In this document: positions 43,364 to 52,251 of the stretch, in pieces
How positions within the stretch are numbered: position 1 is the stretch's first letter
Layout: every line of letters begins with the position of its first letter
Translations under genes and position numbers: made by a program
Notes under the pieces: model-generated
Told to the model about the DNA's origin: nothing
Seen by the model: the letters and a program-made list of their open reading frames with translations, nothing else
Databases searched by the model: none
Assembly (NCBI GenBank): GCA_024403855.1
Contig: JAKSRC010000009.1
Location: 17,080 to 81,079, forward strand
DNA from: Saccharofermentans sp.
Lineage (GTDB): Bacteria; Bacillota; Clostridia; Saccharofermentanales; Saccharofermentanaceae
Direction: 5' to 3'
Length of the DNA stretch: 64,000 nucleotides

Positions 43364-44901
43364 TAGCCTTCCCTCCTGGTCTTAAGGACGGGCTTTACTC
43401 CCATTACGTCCTCAAACATTACACTACGGTTCTCGAATGCCCATTTCTCAAAAGTCATATCTTCTGCACAATCACATGCTACAACGAGTTCTCCGTCTTT
43501 AATCTTGCATGAAATTGTTTTCGCTCTTTCCTTATGTGAAGCATCACAGGCATCGGCAATCTTCAGAATGGATGTGAGCTTTGACACTACGACCTTCTGG
43601 TCAGGCGGAAGGATTGAGTAATAGTAACTGTCGTAAGGATTGCTCCTTGGATACAGTCTTACGATTATGGCGACCATATTGATCTCTTCATGATCAAGTC
43701 CCATAAAGTTTGTATTCTTAATCAAGGAATAGGCAGCATCGCTGTGATTTCTTGAATGAACGAATTTACCTATTTCGTGGAGCATAACCGATACCTGCAA
43801 AAGCAAACGGTCACGGCTTCCAAGTCCACTTATCTTTTTAGTCTCATCGAAAATCTTTAAAGCAATATCTTCAACATAATCAAGGTGCTTTCTGTTGGAA
43901 CGATATCTTTTCGCAATATGCTTTGAAGCTGAAATGATGTAACTGTCAGGCTCGATTTCTGTCTTAAGGCCCTGCGAGTTAACGCAATAGTGGTAGATGA
44001 TACCGTCAGAAAGCGAAGCGTGCGGCATGTAAATCTTATCTACACCTGTGTACTCAAGCATATTCTTGATGATAAGAGCAGTTGGCAAAAGGAGCGGTGC
44101 AATTGGAGAAGGAATGTTGTTGTTAAGAGTAAGATCTGTAGGTCTTGTCTTAAGAAGATAATTGTAGACCTTAAGGAATTCTTCCTTCGTAAGAATTACA
44201 GAAGACATCATATCGTGCTCTGCAAGAAGCTTCATATAACCCATCTCGCCTGAAAAAGCGATAAGATTCTTGTATGTAATTCCCTTAGGTTCTACAGCGT
44301 GATAATCGTCAAGATCCTGACCAATGAATTCTTCCATTACTTCTTCATAGTGAGAAGTTCTGTTCTGAAGATCAGAAAGAAGACCTGAAATTCTAAGTGA
44401 ACCAAGCAAGAGGTTCTGGCTGAAAACAAATTCAGATTTATCGTAAACAGAAGCCTGAATCGATCCGGAACCGATATCAAGAATCATGGTTCCGTCAGCA
44501 ATAATCTTTGCAAAATCAGGATAGATAGCCTGAACGGCCAAAGTCTGATAATAACGCTCCATTGAATTATCGAGGACTTTGATCTTAAAGCCAGTTCTGG
44601 TTCTGATCTTCTCAATTACAACTTCAGCATTTGAAGCATCTCTGAATGCAGAAGTAGCTACGCAGAAAACACGTGCAACGCCATATTCTTTGCACTTCTC
44701 ATCAAACATCTTAAGGCATTTGCACAACTCTTCAACCTGAGCAGATGCGATAACGCCTAAACTATATGATTTTGTACCGAGATTCGTATATTTGCGGACT
44801 GCCTCAATCTCTTTGGGCTTTCCTTTGGAACCTATTTCAAAGATTTTCAGTCTGGCCGTCAGCGATCCGATATCAATAACTCCGACAAGCTTTTTTGCCA
44901 T
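43363..44901 (-). CDS. ppx: exopolyphosphatase / Ppx-GppA family phosphatase
   Basis: 512 residues. The N-terminal actin-like phosphatase core has GVIDIGSLTARLKIFEIG, VATSAFRDASNA (catalytic Asn/Arg region) and ILDIGSGSIQASVY. A C-terminal HD-like domain contains VMLHEIGKFVHSRNHSDAAYSLI (read in parts). It degrades polyphosphate or pppGpp. It is directly upstream of ppk and overlaps it, so synthesis and breakdown of polyphosphate are coexpressed. It has no Lys/Ala tail. The leader upstream contains two hairpins and a tiny reading frame. Confidence 0.92.
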   Translation of the reverse strand: MAKKLVGVIDIGSLTARLKIFEIGSKGKPKEIEAVRKYTNLGTKSYSLGVIASAQVEELCKCLKMFDEKCKEYGVARVFCVATSAFRDASNAEVVIEKIRTRTGFKIKVLDNSMERYYQTLAVQAIYPDFAKIIADGTMILDIGSGSIQASVYDKSEFVFSQNLLLGSLRISGLLSDLQNRTSHYEEVMEEFIGQDLDDYHAVEPKGITYKNLIAFSGEMGYMKLLAEHDMMSSVILTKEEFLKVYNYLLKTRPTDLTLNNNIPSPIAPLLLPTALIIKNMLEYTGVDKIYMPHASLSDGIIYHYCVNSQGLKTEIEPDSYIISASKHIAKRYRSNRKHLDYVEDIALKIFDETKKISGLGSRDRLLLQVSVMLHEIGKFVHSRNHSDAAYSLIKNTNFMGLDHEEINMVAIIVRLYPRSNPYDSYYYSILPPDQKVVVSKLTSILKIADACDASHKERAKTISCKIKDGELVVACDCAEDMTFEKWAFENRSVMFEDVMGVKPVLKTRREG

Positions 44902-44940
44902 TTAATTAAACCTCTTTTCTATCCTTATCAGAGATTGGAA

Positions 44941-44986
44941 ATAACATCATCTGTTATCTCGGAGGCATATGGGCTATTACCTCCGA
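44941..44986 (-). promoter_or_regulatory. structured leader of the ppx-ppk operon
   Basis: Two inverted repeats upstream of ppx: TCGGAGG / CCTCCGA (44959-44965, 44980-44986) and ATAACA / TGTTAT (44941-44946, 44952-44957). In the transcript the first pairs an exposed GGAGG with a CCTCC that lies inside a 4-codon reading frame (MPPR, 44954-44968), an arrangement resembling translation-controlled leaders. Function is inferred. Confidence 0.4.
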
Positions 44987-45088
44987 AACATCAATTTATA
45001 TTTTACAATAATTGTTGGTTTAATTAAACAATAGTCCTACTGAATTACTTCGTTTTTACTTTGTCTTTACCTAGTTTTTACTTCGATA

Positions 45089-46993
45089 TTATTCGTCATT
45101 CAACTCAAAATATTCATCGTAAAGAGCAGAAAGCTTATTCGCATTTTCCTCGTATCTTTTGAGGTCTTCACTACTGCATGAACCGCCAAACTTTGCTTCG
45201 AGTTCCTTCTGTTCAGCCTCAAGCTTTGATGTCTCCTTTTCGATATCGGAGATCCTCTGCCTGCGCTTTGCAGATTCTTTACGTTCTTTAGCTCTGTTTA
45301 CATTTCTTACGGTATTTTCGTTCTCCTGCTTAGGTTCTTCGACAGCAACTACAACCGGAGTTTCAGTAGCGACAGCTTTTCGATAGAAATAATACGAATC
45401 GTAGAGTTCTGCCTTCTTATCCTTGAAACCGAGCACTTTGTCAGCGCATTTATCAATGAAGAATCGGTCGTGGCTGACACAAATAACAGCACCGCTATAT
45501 TCCTTGATGGCATCCTCAAGGATTTCTCTTGAATTAATATCGAGATGGTTCGTAGGCTCATCGAGGAAGAGAACGTCAGGGTTCTCTCTTAACAAACAGC
45601 AAAGATAAAGCCTTGACCTCTCGCCACCTGAAAGCATAGAAATCTTCTTGAACGCATCATCGCCCTTAAAACCGAATCTCGCTAGAAGTGATCTTGCCTC
45701 AGTTGTACCGATATCACTTCTTGAAACAAGTTCATCAAAACAACTCAGTTCTTCATCATCGAACGGAACAAACTGTTCCATATATCCCATAGACTGTGCT
45801 GAACCAATCAGAACAGTACCGGATGAACCTTTTAACTTATCACCCGCATGTCCGGAAATAAGCTTGAGAAGAGTTGTCTTACCACATCCATTGGGACCAG
45901 CAAGGAAAAGCTTCTCATCAGCAGTAACTTCAAAAGACAAAGGATCAAAAAGATTGGTTTCCGAATCTTCAAACTTCATTGAAAGTTCTTTTGCTTCCAG
46001 GATAATTCTGTCAGATCTGCCTGTACGCTCTAACGGCTGGGCAGTAAAGCTCATCTTTGCATAACCTGCAGGAAGTCTGGATCTTGCTTCACTAAGTTTC
46101 TCCTCAAGTTTTGCAACCATTTTCTCTCTTTGATGGTAACCGGAAATATTCCTGTGAGAAAGCATGGTCTGCTTTACATCCAACTGATGTGCAAGTTCTT
46201 CTTCTAATGCTTTGGTAACGAGACTCTGTGACTTGATGAAGCGTTCCTTCTGCTCCTTATAGTCTGTATAACCGCCTCTGTATTCGGTGATATGACCACC
46301 ATCAAGTTCAATTACTTTTGTAGCTACCTGATCGATAAAATGTCTGTCGTGAGTAATAACGAAGACAGCTCCGCCATATGACGAGAGATAATTCTCAAGC
46401 CATTCTACGGCTTCCATATCAAGATGGTTTGTAGGCTCGTCCAAAAGAAGGATATCAGGTCTGTCTACGATAAGTCTCGCTAGACAAACGCGCATCTTCT
46501 CACCACCTGAAAGGCCTGTGAAATCTTCTCTTTCATGGATATCTTTAAGTCCTAATCCAGCCAGAGCATCCTTCAATCTGTATTCATAATCGTAACCGCC
46601 CAAAGCTTCGTACTGAGACTGCACCTTCGACAGTTCATTAATAATTTCTGTTGTATCAAGACCCATGTCTGAATCGCGTGTGATCTTGCTTGAGAGCGTA
46701 TCAATCTTAATCTCAAGGTCGATAAGATTTGAAGGCTTAAGGGATGCACTTGAGAGGTCCTGTTCATCCATATTCTGGGAGAGATATCCGGCTATGGTAT
46801 TACCATGCAAAATCACTTCGCCATCGTCAGCTTTCAACACTCCTTTGATGATCTTAAAAAGTGTGGACTTACCTGCACCGTTATCACCAATAAATGCAAT
46901 ACGGTCTCCTTTATTGACGCGAAAAGAAACGCCATCAAGTATGCGGCGAGGTCCGTAATTCATCGTGATATTGCTAAGTGTTAAAATCGGCAT
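45089..46993 (-). CDS. ABC-F family ATP-binding protein
   Basis: 634 residues with two ABC domains and no membrane segments: Walker A GDNGAGKST and GPNGCGKTT, signatures LSGGEKMRV and LSGGERSRL, and two LLLDEPTNHLD-type Walker B boxes. The interdomain linker (about 240-315) is charged and helical, and the C terminus (about 560-634) is a Lys/Glu-rich coiled coil. ABC-F proteins act on ribosomes in translation or antibiotic protection; the YdiF/Uup-like layout suggests a housekeeping member. The start at 46993 (MPILTLSN) is chosen because an AAGGGA site precedes it and the longer frame adds non-conserved sequence. Confidence 0.92.
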   Translation of the reverse strand: MPILTLSNITMNYGPRRILDGVSFRVNKGDRIAFIGDNGAGKSTLFKIIKGVLKADDGEVILHGNTIAGYLSQNMDEQDLSSASLKPSNLIDLEIKIDTLSSKITRDSDMGLDTTEIINELSKVQSQYEALGGYDYEYRLKDALAGLGLKDIHEREDFTGLSGGEKMRVCLARLIVDRPDILLLDEPTNHLDMEAVEWLENYLSSYGGAVFVITHDRHFIDQVATKVIELDGGHITEYRGGYTDYKEQKERFIKSQSLVTKALEEELAHQLDVKQTMLSHRNISGYHQREKMVAKLEEKLSEARSRLPAGYAKMSFTAQPLERTGRSDRIILEAKELSMKFEDSETNLFDPLSFEVTADEKLFLAGPNGCGKTTLLKLISGHAGDKLKGSSGTVLIGSAQSMGYMEQFVPFDDEELSCFDELVSRSDIGTTEARSLLARFGFKGDDAFKKISMLSGGERSRLYLCCLLRENPDVLFLDEPTNHLDINSREILEDAIKEYSGAVICVSHDRFFIDKCADKVLGFKDKKAELYDSYYFYRKAVATETPVVVAVEEPKQENENTVRNVNRAKERKESAKRRQRISDIEKETSKLEAEQKELEAKFGGSCSSEDLKRYEENANKLSALYDEYFELNDE

Positions 46994-47041
46994 AATTATT
47001 CCCTTAAGTTTTGATACGGCAATCATTGTATCACATGCAAT

Positions 47042-47074
47042 AAAAAAGGGGTGTCTCACTTATGAGACAACCCC
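47042..47074 (-). terminator. terminator of the H1-like gene
   Basis: GGGGTGTCTC / GAGAC-A-ACCCC stem (47048-47057, 47064-47074), followed on the minus strand by six T. It separates the H1-like gene from the ABC-F gene. Confidence 0.85.
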
Positions 47075-47098
47075 GATTCATTCCAAATGGTTTAGAAA

Positions 47099-47476
47099 TT
47101 AGAAAAGATCTACACCGTTACCAGCTTCGTCGTAAGCCTTCTTCTCAGCAGCTACAACATAAATCTTGCCTGCCTTAGGAAGCTTCTTTGCGATATCAGC
47201 AACAGCAATCTGCTGGCCATCAATCTCAACAACAACGTCAACCTTCTTAGCAGCTGCCTTCTTTGCAGGAGCAGCCTTCTTTGCAGCGGGCTTCTTAGCA
47301 GCTGTCTTCTTTGCAGGAGCAGCCTTCTTCTCAGCCTTAGGTGCAGCAGCCTTCTTTGCAGCGGGCTTCTTAGCAGCCTTCTTTTCAGCCTTAGGAGCAG
47401 CAGCCTTTACCTCAGCCTTCTTCTCAGCCTTGGGAGCTGCAGCAACAGCCTTAACTTCTTTCTTTTCTGTATCCAT
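47099..47476 (-). CDS. histone H1-like Lys/Ala-rich protein with small C-terminal domain
   Basis: 125 residues. Residues 1-78 consist of repeated APKAEKK, PAAKK and APAKK units, like the tails on GlgA, GlgB and Ppk. The last ~47 residues (from VDVVVEIDGQQIAVADIAKKLPK to VDLF, read in parts) form a compact domain that resembles the DUF6465-type domain found at the end of similar clostridial proteins; that assignment is from memory. A nucleoid-associated or polyanion-binding role is inferred from composition. GGAGG lies 9 nt before the ATG, behind a promoter with a perfect -35, so high expression is plausible. Confidence 0.85.
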   Translation of the reverse strand: MDTEKKEVKAVAAAPKAEKKAEVKAAAPKAEKKAAKKPAAKKAAAPKAEKKAAPAKKTAAKKPAAKKAAPAKKAAAKKVDVVVEIDGQQIAVADIAKKLPKAGKIYVVAAEKKAYDEAGNGVDLF

Positions 47477-47517
47477 ACTATAGAACCTCCGTATTTTTCC
47501 TTGTTTGGATGTAATTA

Positions 47518-47546
47518 AATCTACATTTCTTTATATTTTGTGTCAA
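47518..47546 (-). promoter_or_regulatory. promoter of the H1-like gene
   Basis: -35 TTGACA (47541-47546), 17-bp spacer, -10 TAGATT (47518-47523) on the minus strand; leader of about 35 nt. Confidence 0.75.
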
Positions 47547-47701
47547 TAAAGTTTGTATAGCATTTTCGCAAGAAAAATCCGCCTGCAAAATTTGTATTTG
47601 TTCACTTTATACACAACAAAAAAATGCGTTTTTGGGTTTTCAATTTACTAAATTTTTACGAAAATTAACTCAATTTAATAGAATTAATAAACGACATAAA
47701 A

Positions 47702-47707
47702 TAGAAT
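47702..47707 (+). promoter_or_regulatory. -10-like box 6 nt before the ABC permease start
   Basis: TAGAAT separated from the ATG at 47714 by ACTGAT, without a ribosome binding site between. The spacing is the same as for three other genes in the window; the -35 region is not convincing. Confidence 0.4.
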
Positions 47708-47713
47708 ACTGAT

Positions 47714-48973
47714 ATGGACAAAATCTTTGTAGTTTTTAAGTGGGAAATACAGAAGCTTTTTTCGAGCTGGCGCAAGACTGTTGCGTTGTTCCTTTTGCCT
47801 GCAATTCTACTTATGGTTGCACTCAATATTTTCCCTCTTCTCATCAACTACATGTCTACCGGTTCGATCAACAAAAAGCCTGTTACTGTAGTAGGTGCAC
47901 CTGAGTCCTTTAAGACATTTGTAGATGAGACCGTTAATGCAAGAGTTTATACATACGACTATATGTCTTATCAGGAATTTTCAAAGATCGTTGAAGACAA
48001 GAATTCGTTCCATAAACAACTCAAAAAAGGAATGCTCGTCTGCTACTTCTATTCAGGTGATCCCAATATTGAATTTGACCAAGAAATCCGCGCTTACTAT
48101 GACGAGATATCACATGAAAATACTGAAGCAGTAAGCCGCGCAGTTATATATGTTGCTTTTGATGAGAATTCGCTCACTTCACAGGCAAGAGCCGAGCAAT
48201 TCAAACAAGGTGTTTTGAATGATTATCAGGATAGTCTCATTGATACTTTAGGTGGTAATTATGCTATTGTCGGAAGTTCACTTTTCGAGACTGACAGTTT
48301 CAATCCGATAACAGATTTCGAAGACTATAGAACTACTGCAAATACAGCCGCAGCCAGAGTTGTTCCCGGTGTTCTTATGATCATGATGTATTACTGTGTA
48401 TATTCCCTTGTAAGCGATATGTTTGCATCAGAACGCGACAGGGGCTTCATGAACAAACTTATAATGACACCTGTATCCAGAAGGAAAATATACGCAGGAA
48501 AGATCCTTGCAATCAATGTGATCGTAACCTGTTCAACAATAATTACGATGTGTCTCCTGTTCTTGTCTTCCTGGATCAACAGAAGCAACGATGCAATGTC
48601 ATTACTGCCTTTCGGAATGATGCTTACACCAACTGAATTATTGATTATTTTGGGAACTATTCCGATTACAATACTTCTCATGACAGCCATGTGTATAAGC
48701 ACTGTATTCTCACTTAACAGAATGCAGGATATAACCGTTAATCTCCAACTTCCGCTTATCTATTTTCTTGGAGATTTCTTCCTTCAGATGTTCAGAGGAT
48801 CAAGGCCTGTTACTCTTGAATACTTCCTGCCACTTCACAATTCCCTTGAATTAATGGCAGAGTCATATCTTGCACAGAATAAAGCTTGGCACGTAATAGT
48901 GATTTATCTGTTGAATATTGCAATCGCATTTTTAGTTTTCAGAATCACGTTCAGGAAAGAGGAACTCAAATGA
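47714..48973 (+). CDS. ABC-2 type permease (NatB-like)
   Basis: 419-residue permease: one N-terminal hydrophobic helix, an extracytoplasmic domain of about 170 residues, then five to six hydrophobic segments from about residue 215 (VPGVLMIMMYYCVYSLVSDMFASERDRGFMNKLIMTPVSRRKIYAGKIL, read in parts). The ERDRGFMNKLIMTPVSR cytoplasmic loop is typical of the NatB/YhaP Na+ or drug exporters. The stop overlaps the ATPase start (ATGA). First gene of a four-gene operon. Confidence 0.88.
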   Translation: MDKIFVVFKWEIQKLFSSWRKTVALFLLPAILLMVALNIFPLLINYMSTGSINKKPVTVVGAPESFKTFVDETVNARVYTYDYMSYQEFSKIVEDKNSFHKQLKKGMLVCYFYSGDPNIEFDQEIRAYYDEISHENTEAVSRAVIYVAFDENSLTSQARAEQFKQGVLNDYQDSLIDTLGGNYAIVGSSLFETDSFNPITDFEDYRTTANTAAARVVPGVLMIMMYYCVYSLVSDMFASERDRGFMNKLIMTPVSRRKIYAGKILAINVIVTCSTIITMCLLFLSSWINRSNDAMSLLPFGMMLTPTELLIILGTIPITILLMTAMCISTVFSLNRMQDITVNLQLPLIYFLGDFFLQMFRGSRPVTLEYFLPLHNSLELMAESYLAQNKAWHVIVIYLLNIAIAFLVFRITFRKEELK

Positions 48974-49701
48974 TTAAAGTTGTTGATGTTCACAAGAGCT
49001 ATACAAAAGATCGCGAGACAATAAAAGGCGTAAGCTTTGAAGTTCGCAAGGGGCAGATTTTCGGTCTGTTAGGACCTAATGGCGCCGGCAAAACAACACT
49101 GATGCAGATGATTGCTACTCTTATGAAGCCTACATCCGGTCAGATCCTCATCGATGGTCTTTCCTCCGATAAAGATCTTCTTGAGATTCATCGAAAAATC
49201 GGTTTCCTTACCAACGAGATAAAACTCGATCCTATGTCGACTCCGAATAACTTGTTTAATTTCTTTGCAGAGCTTTATGACATCCCTGCAAACGAACTTA
49301 AAGCAAGGAAAGAAGAAAGCTTTGCAAGGTTTGGAATCACTCCGTTTGCCGATAAAAGATTTAATGAACTTTCAACCGGTATGAAGCAGAAGATATCAAT
49401 TGCGATAAGCCTGATTCACAACCCGCCGGTAATCATTTTCGATGAGCCTACAAACGGACTCGACATCCTGACTTCCAAGCAGGTAACAGATTATCTTAAA
49501 GAGTTAAAAGATAAAGGCCACGCTATTATCCTTTCTACTCATATTTTCTCGGTAGCAGAGGAACTCTGTGATGATATCGCGATATTAGTTGACGGCAGAA
49601 TCGCAGCGCAGGGCACCGTTCAGGAACTTATTAAACAGGCAGAAGTAGAAACCTTCGAAAAGGCATTCTTCAAGATATACGTCGATAACCACGTCGAATA
49701 A
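48970..49701 (+). CDS. ABC transporter ATP-binding protein (NatA-like)
   Basis: 243 residues: Walker A GPNGAGKTT, signature LSTGMKQKISIAISL, Walker B VIIFDEPTNGLD and the STHIFSVAEEL switch. The LSTGM(K)QK signature is characteristic of the NatA branch. The start at 48970 (MIKVVDVHK) with GAGG upstream is preferred over the longer frame from 48886, which lies within the permease gene. It would energise both the NatB-like permease before it and the permease-protease fusion after it. Confidence 0.92.
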   Translation: MIKVVDVHKSYTKDRETIKGVSFEVRKGQIFGLLGPNGAGKTTLMQMIATLMKPTSGQILIDGLSSDKDLLEIHRKIGFLTNEIKLDPMSTPNNLFNFFAELYDIPANELKARKEESFARFGITPFADKRFNELSTGMKQKISIAISLIHNPPVIIFDEPTNGLDILTSKQVTDYLKELKDKGHAIILSTHIFSVAEELCDDIAILVDGRIAAQGTVQELIKQAEVETFEKAFFKIYVDNHVE

Positions 49702-49713
49702 GAAAAGGCTGAT

Positions 49714-52062
49714 ATGAATACAGGACGAGGAATTAAAGCAATTATTGGAAGTTTCTTCCGTAAGAGAGGTCAGATGGGCGCAGAAGCATCATCTGCCGCT
49801 TTCCTTGCGTCTGTTTTCTTTGTAATAGCAGTCGCCTGCTGTGCTGCTTCATTTGTTATGTGGTGGTTTCCATACCATCTCTTCAGTGATGAAGTTTATA
49901 ACGTCGTAGTTGTAAATGCACCTGATTCTTTCGTTGAATACAATGAAGAAACTCAGGCTCATCGCGACGAGCTTGCCAGATCGTATGGTGACCGCTATAA
50001 CTATTTCTCCAATTGGGGACACATGACATTTTTCGAATATCGTTATGAAGGTTACGGCTGGACCGAATTCATTTATAAGGATACCGACGCTCTGTACGAT
50101 TTCGTCACGTTCGGTGGATGGATGAGAGATAACGATGCTTATCTTACTGTAGTTTTCCCTAAAGATTTCGACGAACAGATAAGACTCAGACAGGAAGGCA
50201 CAATTTCCGAAAAGCCGCAAATTCTCACATACTATCGAACCAACTCCATGCTTTATTCATCCTTTAAGAATGATTTTATCGATGAATATTTAGGTAATTA
50301 TCAGAGCAAGATCCGTGCCGATTACGGGCTCAAGATTACTTCTGTCGCTGACTCCGAGATCAAAGACGATCCTATTACTACCGTTGAGAACCAGTATGGA
50401 ATTAAAGCCTTCGCAGATACGATGAGCAGGACGTTTATTCCTATACTTCTTTTTGTCATTCTCCTTTATTCATCAATGAGCATCGGCACTAATGTCATAG
50501 CCGGCCAGAAAGAGCGAGGAACATTTACGGGAATACTTCTTACTCCTATGCCGAGATATGCCATCGTTTTGGGATACTTAGGCGGAGTAGTTCTGAAGAC
50601 ACTCATACCAGCCTTGATTGTCGCTACGATTTCTTCTCTACTCGTAGGTCAGTTCAATCCTGCCGGTTTCTTGGCTTTGTTCTTATACGTCATCGTCCTT
50701 GAAATCTTCATTGCAGCAGTAACGATAATGATTTCTGTTATCAACAATACTGTCGTGTCTGCACAGACAGCCTTTTTGCCGATATTCCTTATACTCGTAG
50801 CAGTATGCGTAACATGTATCCAGTCTGTCTCTGAAAGAGATGATTTCTACATGTTCCTCCCTGTCCACGGCCAGTTCTATGGAATAGGAGATGTTCTCAC
50901 CGGGAATACCAACCTGCCCGGACTCATAGTAAGTTCCATCGCAACACTACTTCTTACGGCGATAATGATCGTCATTACTGTAAAACTCCTTCACAGCGAG
51001 CGTTATACAGTATCAATCGATACTGTAAATTCAAAGGAGATCAGACGCTTTAAGGAAGGTGGAAAATCTTCTCCTCTGGAAATTCTGAATAAGATTACCG
51101 ATGGTTTTAGCTACTTTATAACTGAGCTCTTCTATCCCCTTGTCGTACTGTCTTTCTATCAGCTTCTCGCAATGATTCCCGTAATCGTCTCTTACATGAG
51201 AAAGCCTGAATACTCAGCATTTATCAGTGACCTTAGAAATGTCGGAACCATATCGGATATTTTCGACAAGACTTTCGAGATATTCGGAATTTTCTTCAAA
51301 GATCCGCTTTTCCTCTCAATGATGACTTTGGGATATGTACTCATAATCATCACTTACTTTATCCATGCAAAACGCGTATGGAAGATAAAGGGTCTGAAAA
51401 ATGCAGTAGCTTCCTGCGGATTCCCTGTTACTGACAAAAAGCATATCGCAAAGCATTATGGACTTGGCTTCCTGTTCGGCTTCCTTATGATGAGTTCTAC
51501 CATCGCAATTATGGTAATTACAGGACAGATCAAATTCTCCGGTTTCAGTCTGAGCGGTGCGGCAATTGGCACTTTCCTCGTCAACCTTCTCATGTGGATA
51601 CCACAGGGTGCTTCAGAGGAATTGATGTTCAGAGGCTACATGATTCCTGCATTTAATAAGCGTTACAAGGTCTTTGTCGGTGTATTTGTTTCATCAATAC
51701 TGTTCTCGGCATTCCACTCACTTAATGCCGGATTCACACCGCTTGCATCCTTTAACCTTGCACTGATTGCTGTTCTTTTCGCGCTGATATATCTCTACAC
51801 AGGAGATATCTGGATGACTTCTGCTATGCACACTGCATGGAATCTGTCACAGGGTAACATTTACGGTCTCCAGGTATCAGGTAACGAAGCATCAAATACA
51901 GTATTCTCAGCTGTCTATAACGAGAATGCAAAGTCAATAATTACAGGTGGCGCTTTTGGTCCTGAAGGTGGCCTTGCAACTACCACTGTAACAGTAATTT
52001 GTTTGGTGATAATAATAATGCTTCTCGTGAAAAAATCACGAAAAGCATCAAATAAGTCTTAA
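49714..52062 (+). CDS. ABC-2 permease fused to a CPBP intramembrane protease
   Basis: 782 residues. The N-terminal half is a second NatB-like permease (first helix about 25-50, large external domain to about 240, membrane core to about 430 with GQKERGTFTGILLTPMPR). The C-terminal part, after further helices, is a CPBP (Abi/CAAX-protease-like) domain with Glu635-Glu636 and Arg640 (EELMFRG), His668 (FSAFHS) and His706/Asn710 (MHTAWN), all catalytic positions intact. Such fusions occur in Firmicute NatAB-type operons, but the substrate is unknown; protein or peptide processing coupled to export is an inference. AAGG precedes the ATG. Confidence 0.9.
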   Translation: MNTGRGIKAIIGSFFRKRGQMGAEASSAAFLASVFFVIAVACCAASFVMWWFPYHLFSDEVYNVVVVNAPDSFVEYNEETQAHRDELARSYGDRYNYFSNWGHMTFFEYRYEGYGWTEFIYKDTDALYDFVTFGGWMRDNDAYLTVVFPKDFDEQIRLRQEGTISEKPQILTYYRTNSMLYSSFKNDFIDEYLGNYQSKIRADYGLKITSVADSEIKDDPITTVENQYGIKAFADTMSRTFIPILLFVILLYSSMSIGTNVIAGQKERGTFTGILLTPMPRYAIVLGYLGGVVLKTLIPALIVATISSLLVGQFNPAGFLALFLYVIVLEIFIAAVTIMISVINNTVVSAQTAFLPIFLILVAVCVTCIQSVSERDDFYMFLPVHGQFYGIGDVLTGNTNLPGLIVSSIATLLLTAIMIVITVKLLHSERYTVSIDTVNSKEIRRFKEGGKSSPLEILNKITDGFSYFITELFYPLVVLSFYQLLAMIPVIVSYMRKPEYSAFISDLRNVGTISDIFDKTFEIFGIFFKDPLFLSMMTLGYVLIIITYFIHAKRVWKIKGLKNAVASCGFPVTDKKHIAKHYGLGFLFGFLMMSSTIAIMVITGQIKFSGFSLSGAAIGTFLVNLLMWIPQGASEELMFRGYMIPAFNKRYKVFVGVFVSSILFSAFHSLNAGFTPLASFNLALIAVLFALIYLYTGDIWMTSAMHTAWNLSQGNIYGLQVSGNEASNTVFSAVYNENAKSIITGGAFGPEGGLATTTVTVICLVIIIMLLVKKSRKASNKS

Positions 52063-52076
52063 TTCAGGAGTTTACC

Positions 52077-52250
52077 ATGGCTAGTTGCGAAACATGTCAA
52101 TACGCATACATCGATGAGAATACGGGCGAAGCAATCTGCGATCTTGATCTTGACGAAGATGAAGTAATCAGACTTTCAAGTCATCAGACCAAAGAGTGTC
52201 CGTTCTACAAAGACGGCGATGAGTATAAGACTGTAAGGCACCAGATGTAA
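52077..52250 (+). CDS. small Cys4 protein (DUF6472-like)
   Basis: 57-residue protein with AGGAG 6 nt before its ATG. It has Cys residues at positions 4, 7, 21 and 41 (CETC, AICD, ECPFY) in an otherwise acidic chain (DLDLDEDE) ending DEYKTVRHQM, matching the short clostridial family I recall as DUF6472; a zinc-binding knuckle is likely. It follows the permease-CPBP gene by 14 nt and may be the last gene of that operon. It ends 1 nt before the convergent FAD gene ends. Confidence 0.82.
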   Translation: MASCETCQYAYIDENTGEAICDLDLDEDEVIRLSSHQTKECPFYKDGDEYKTVRHQM

Positions 52251-52251
52251 C

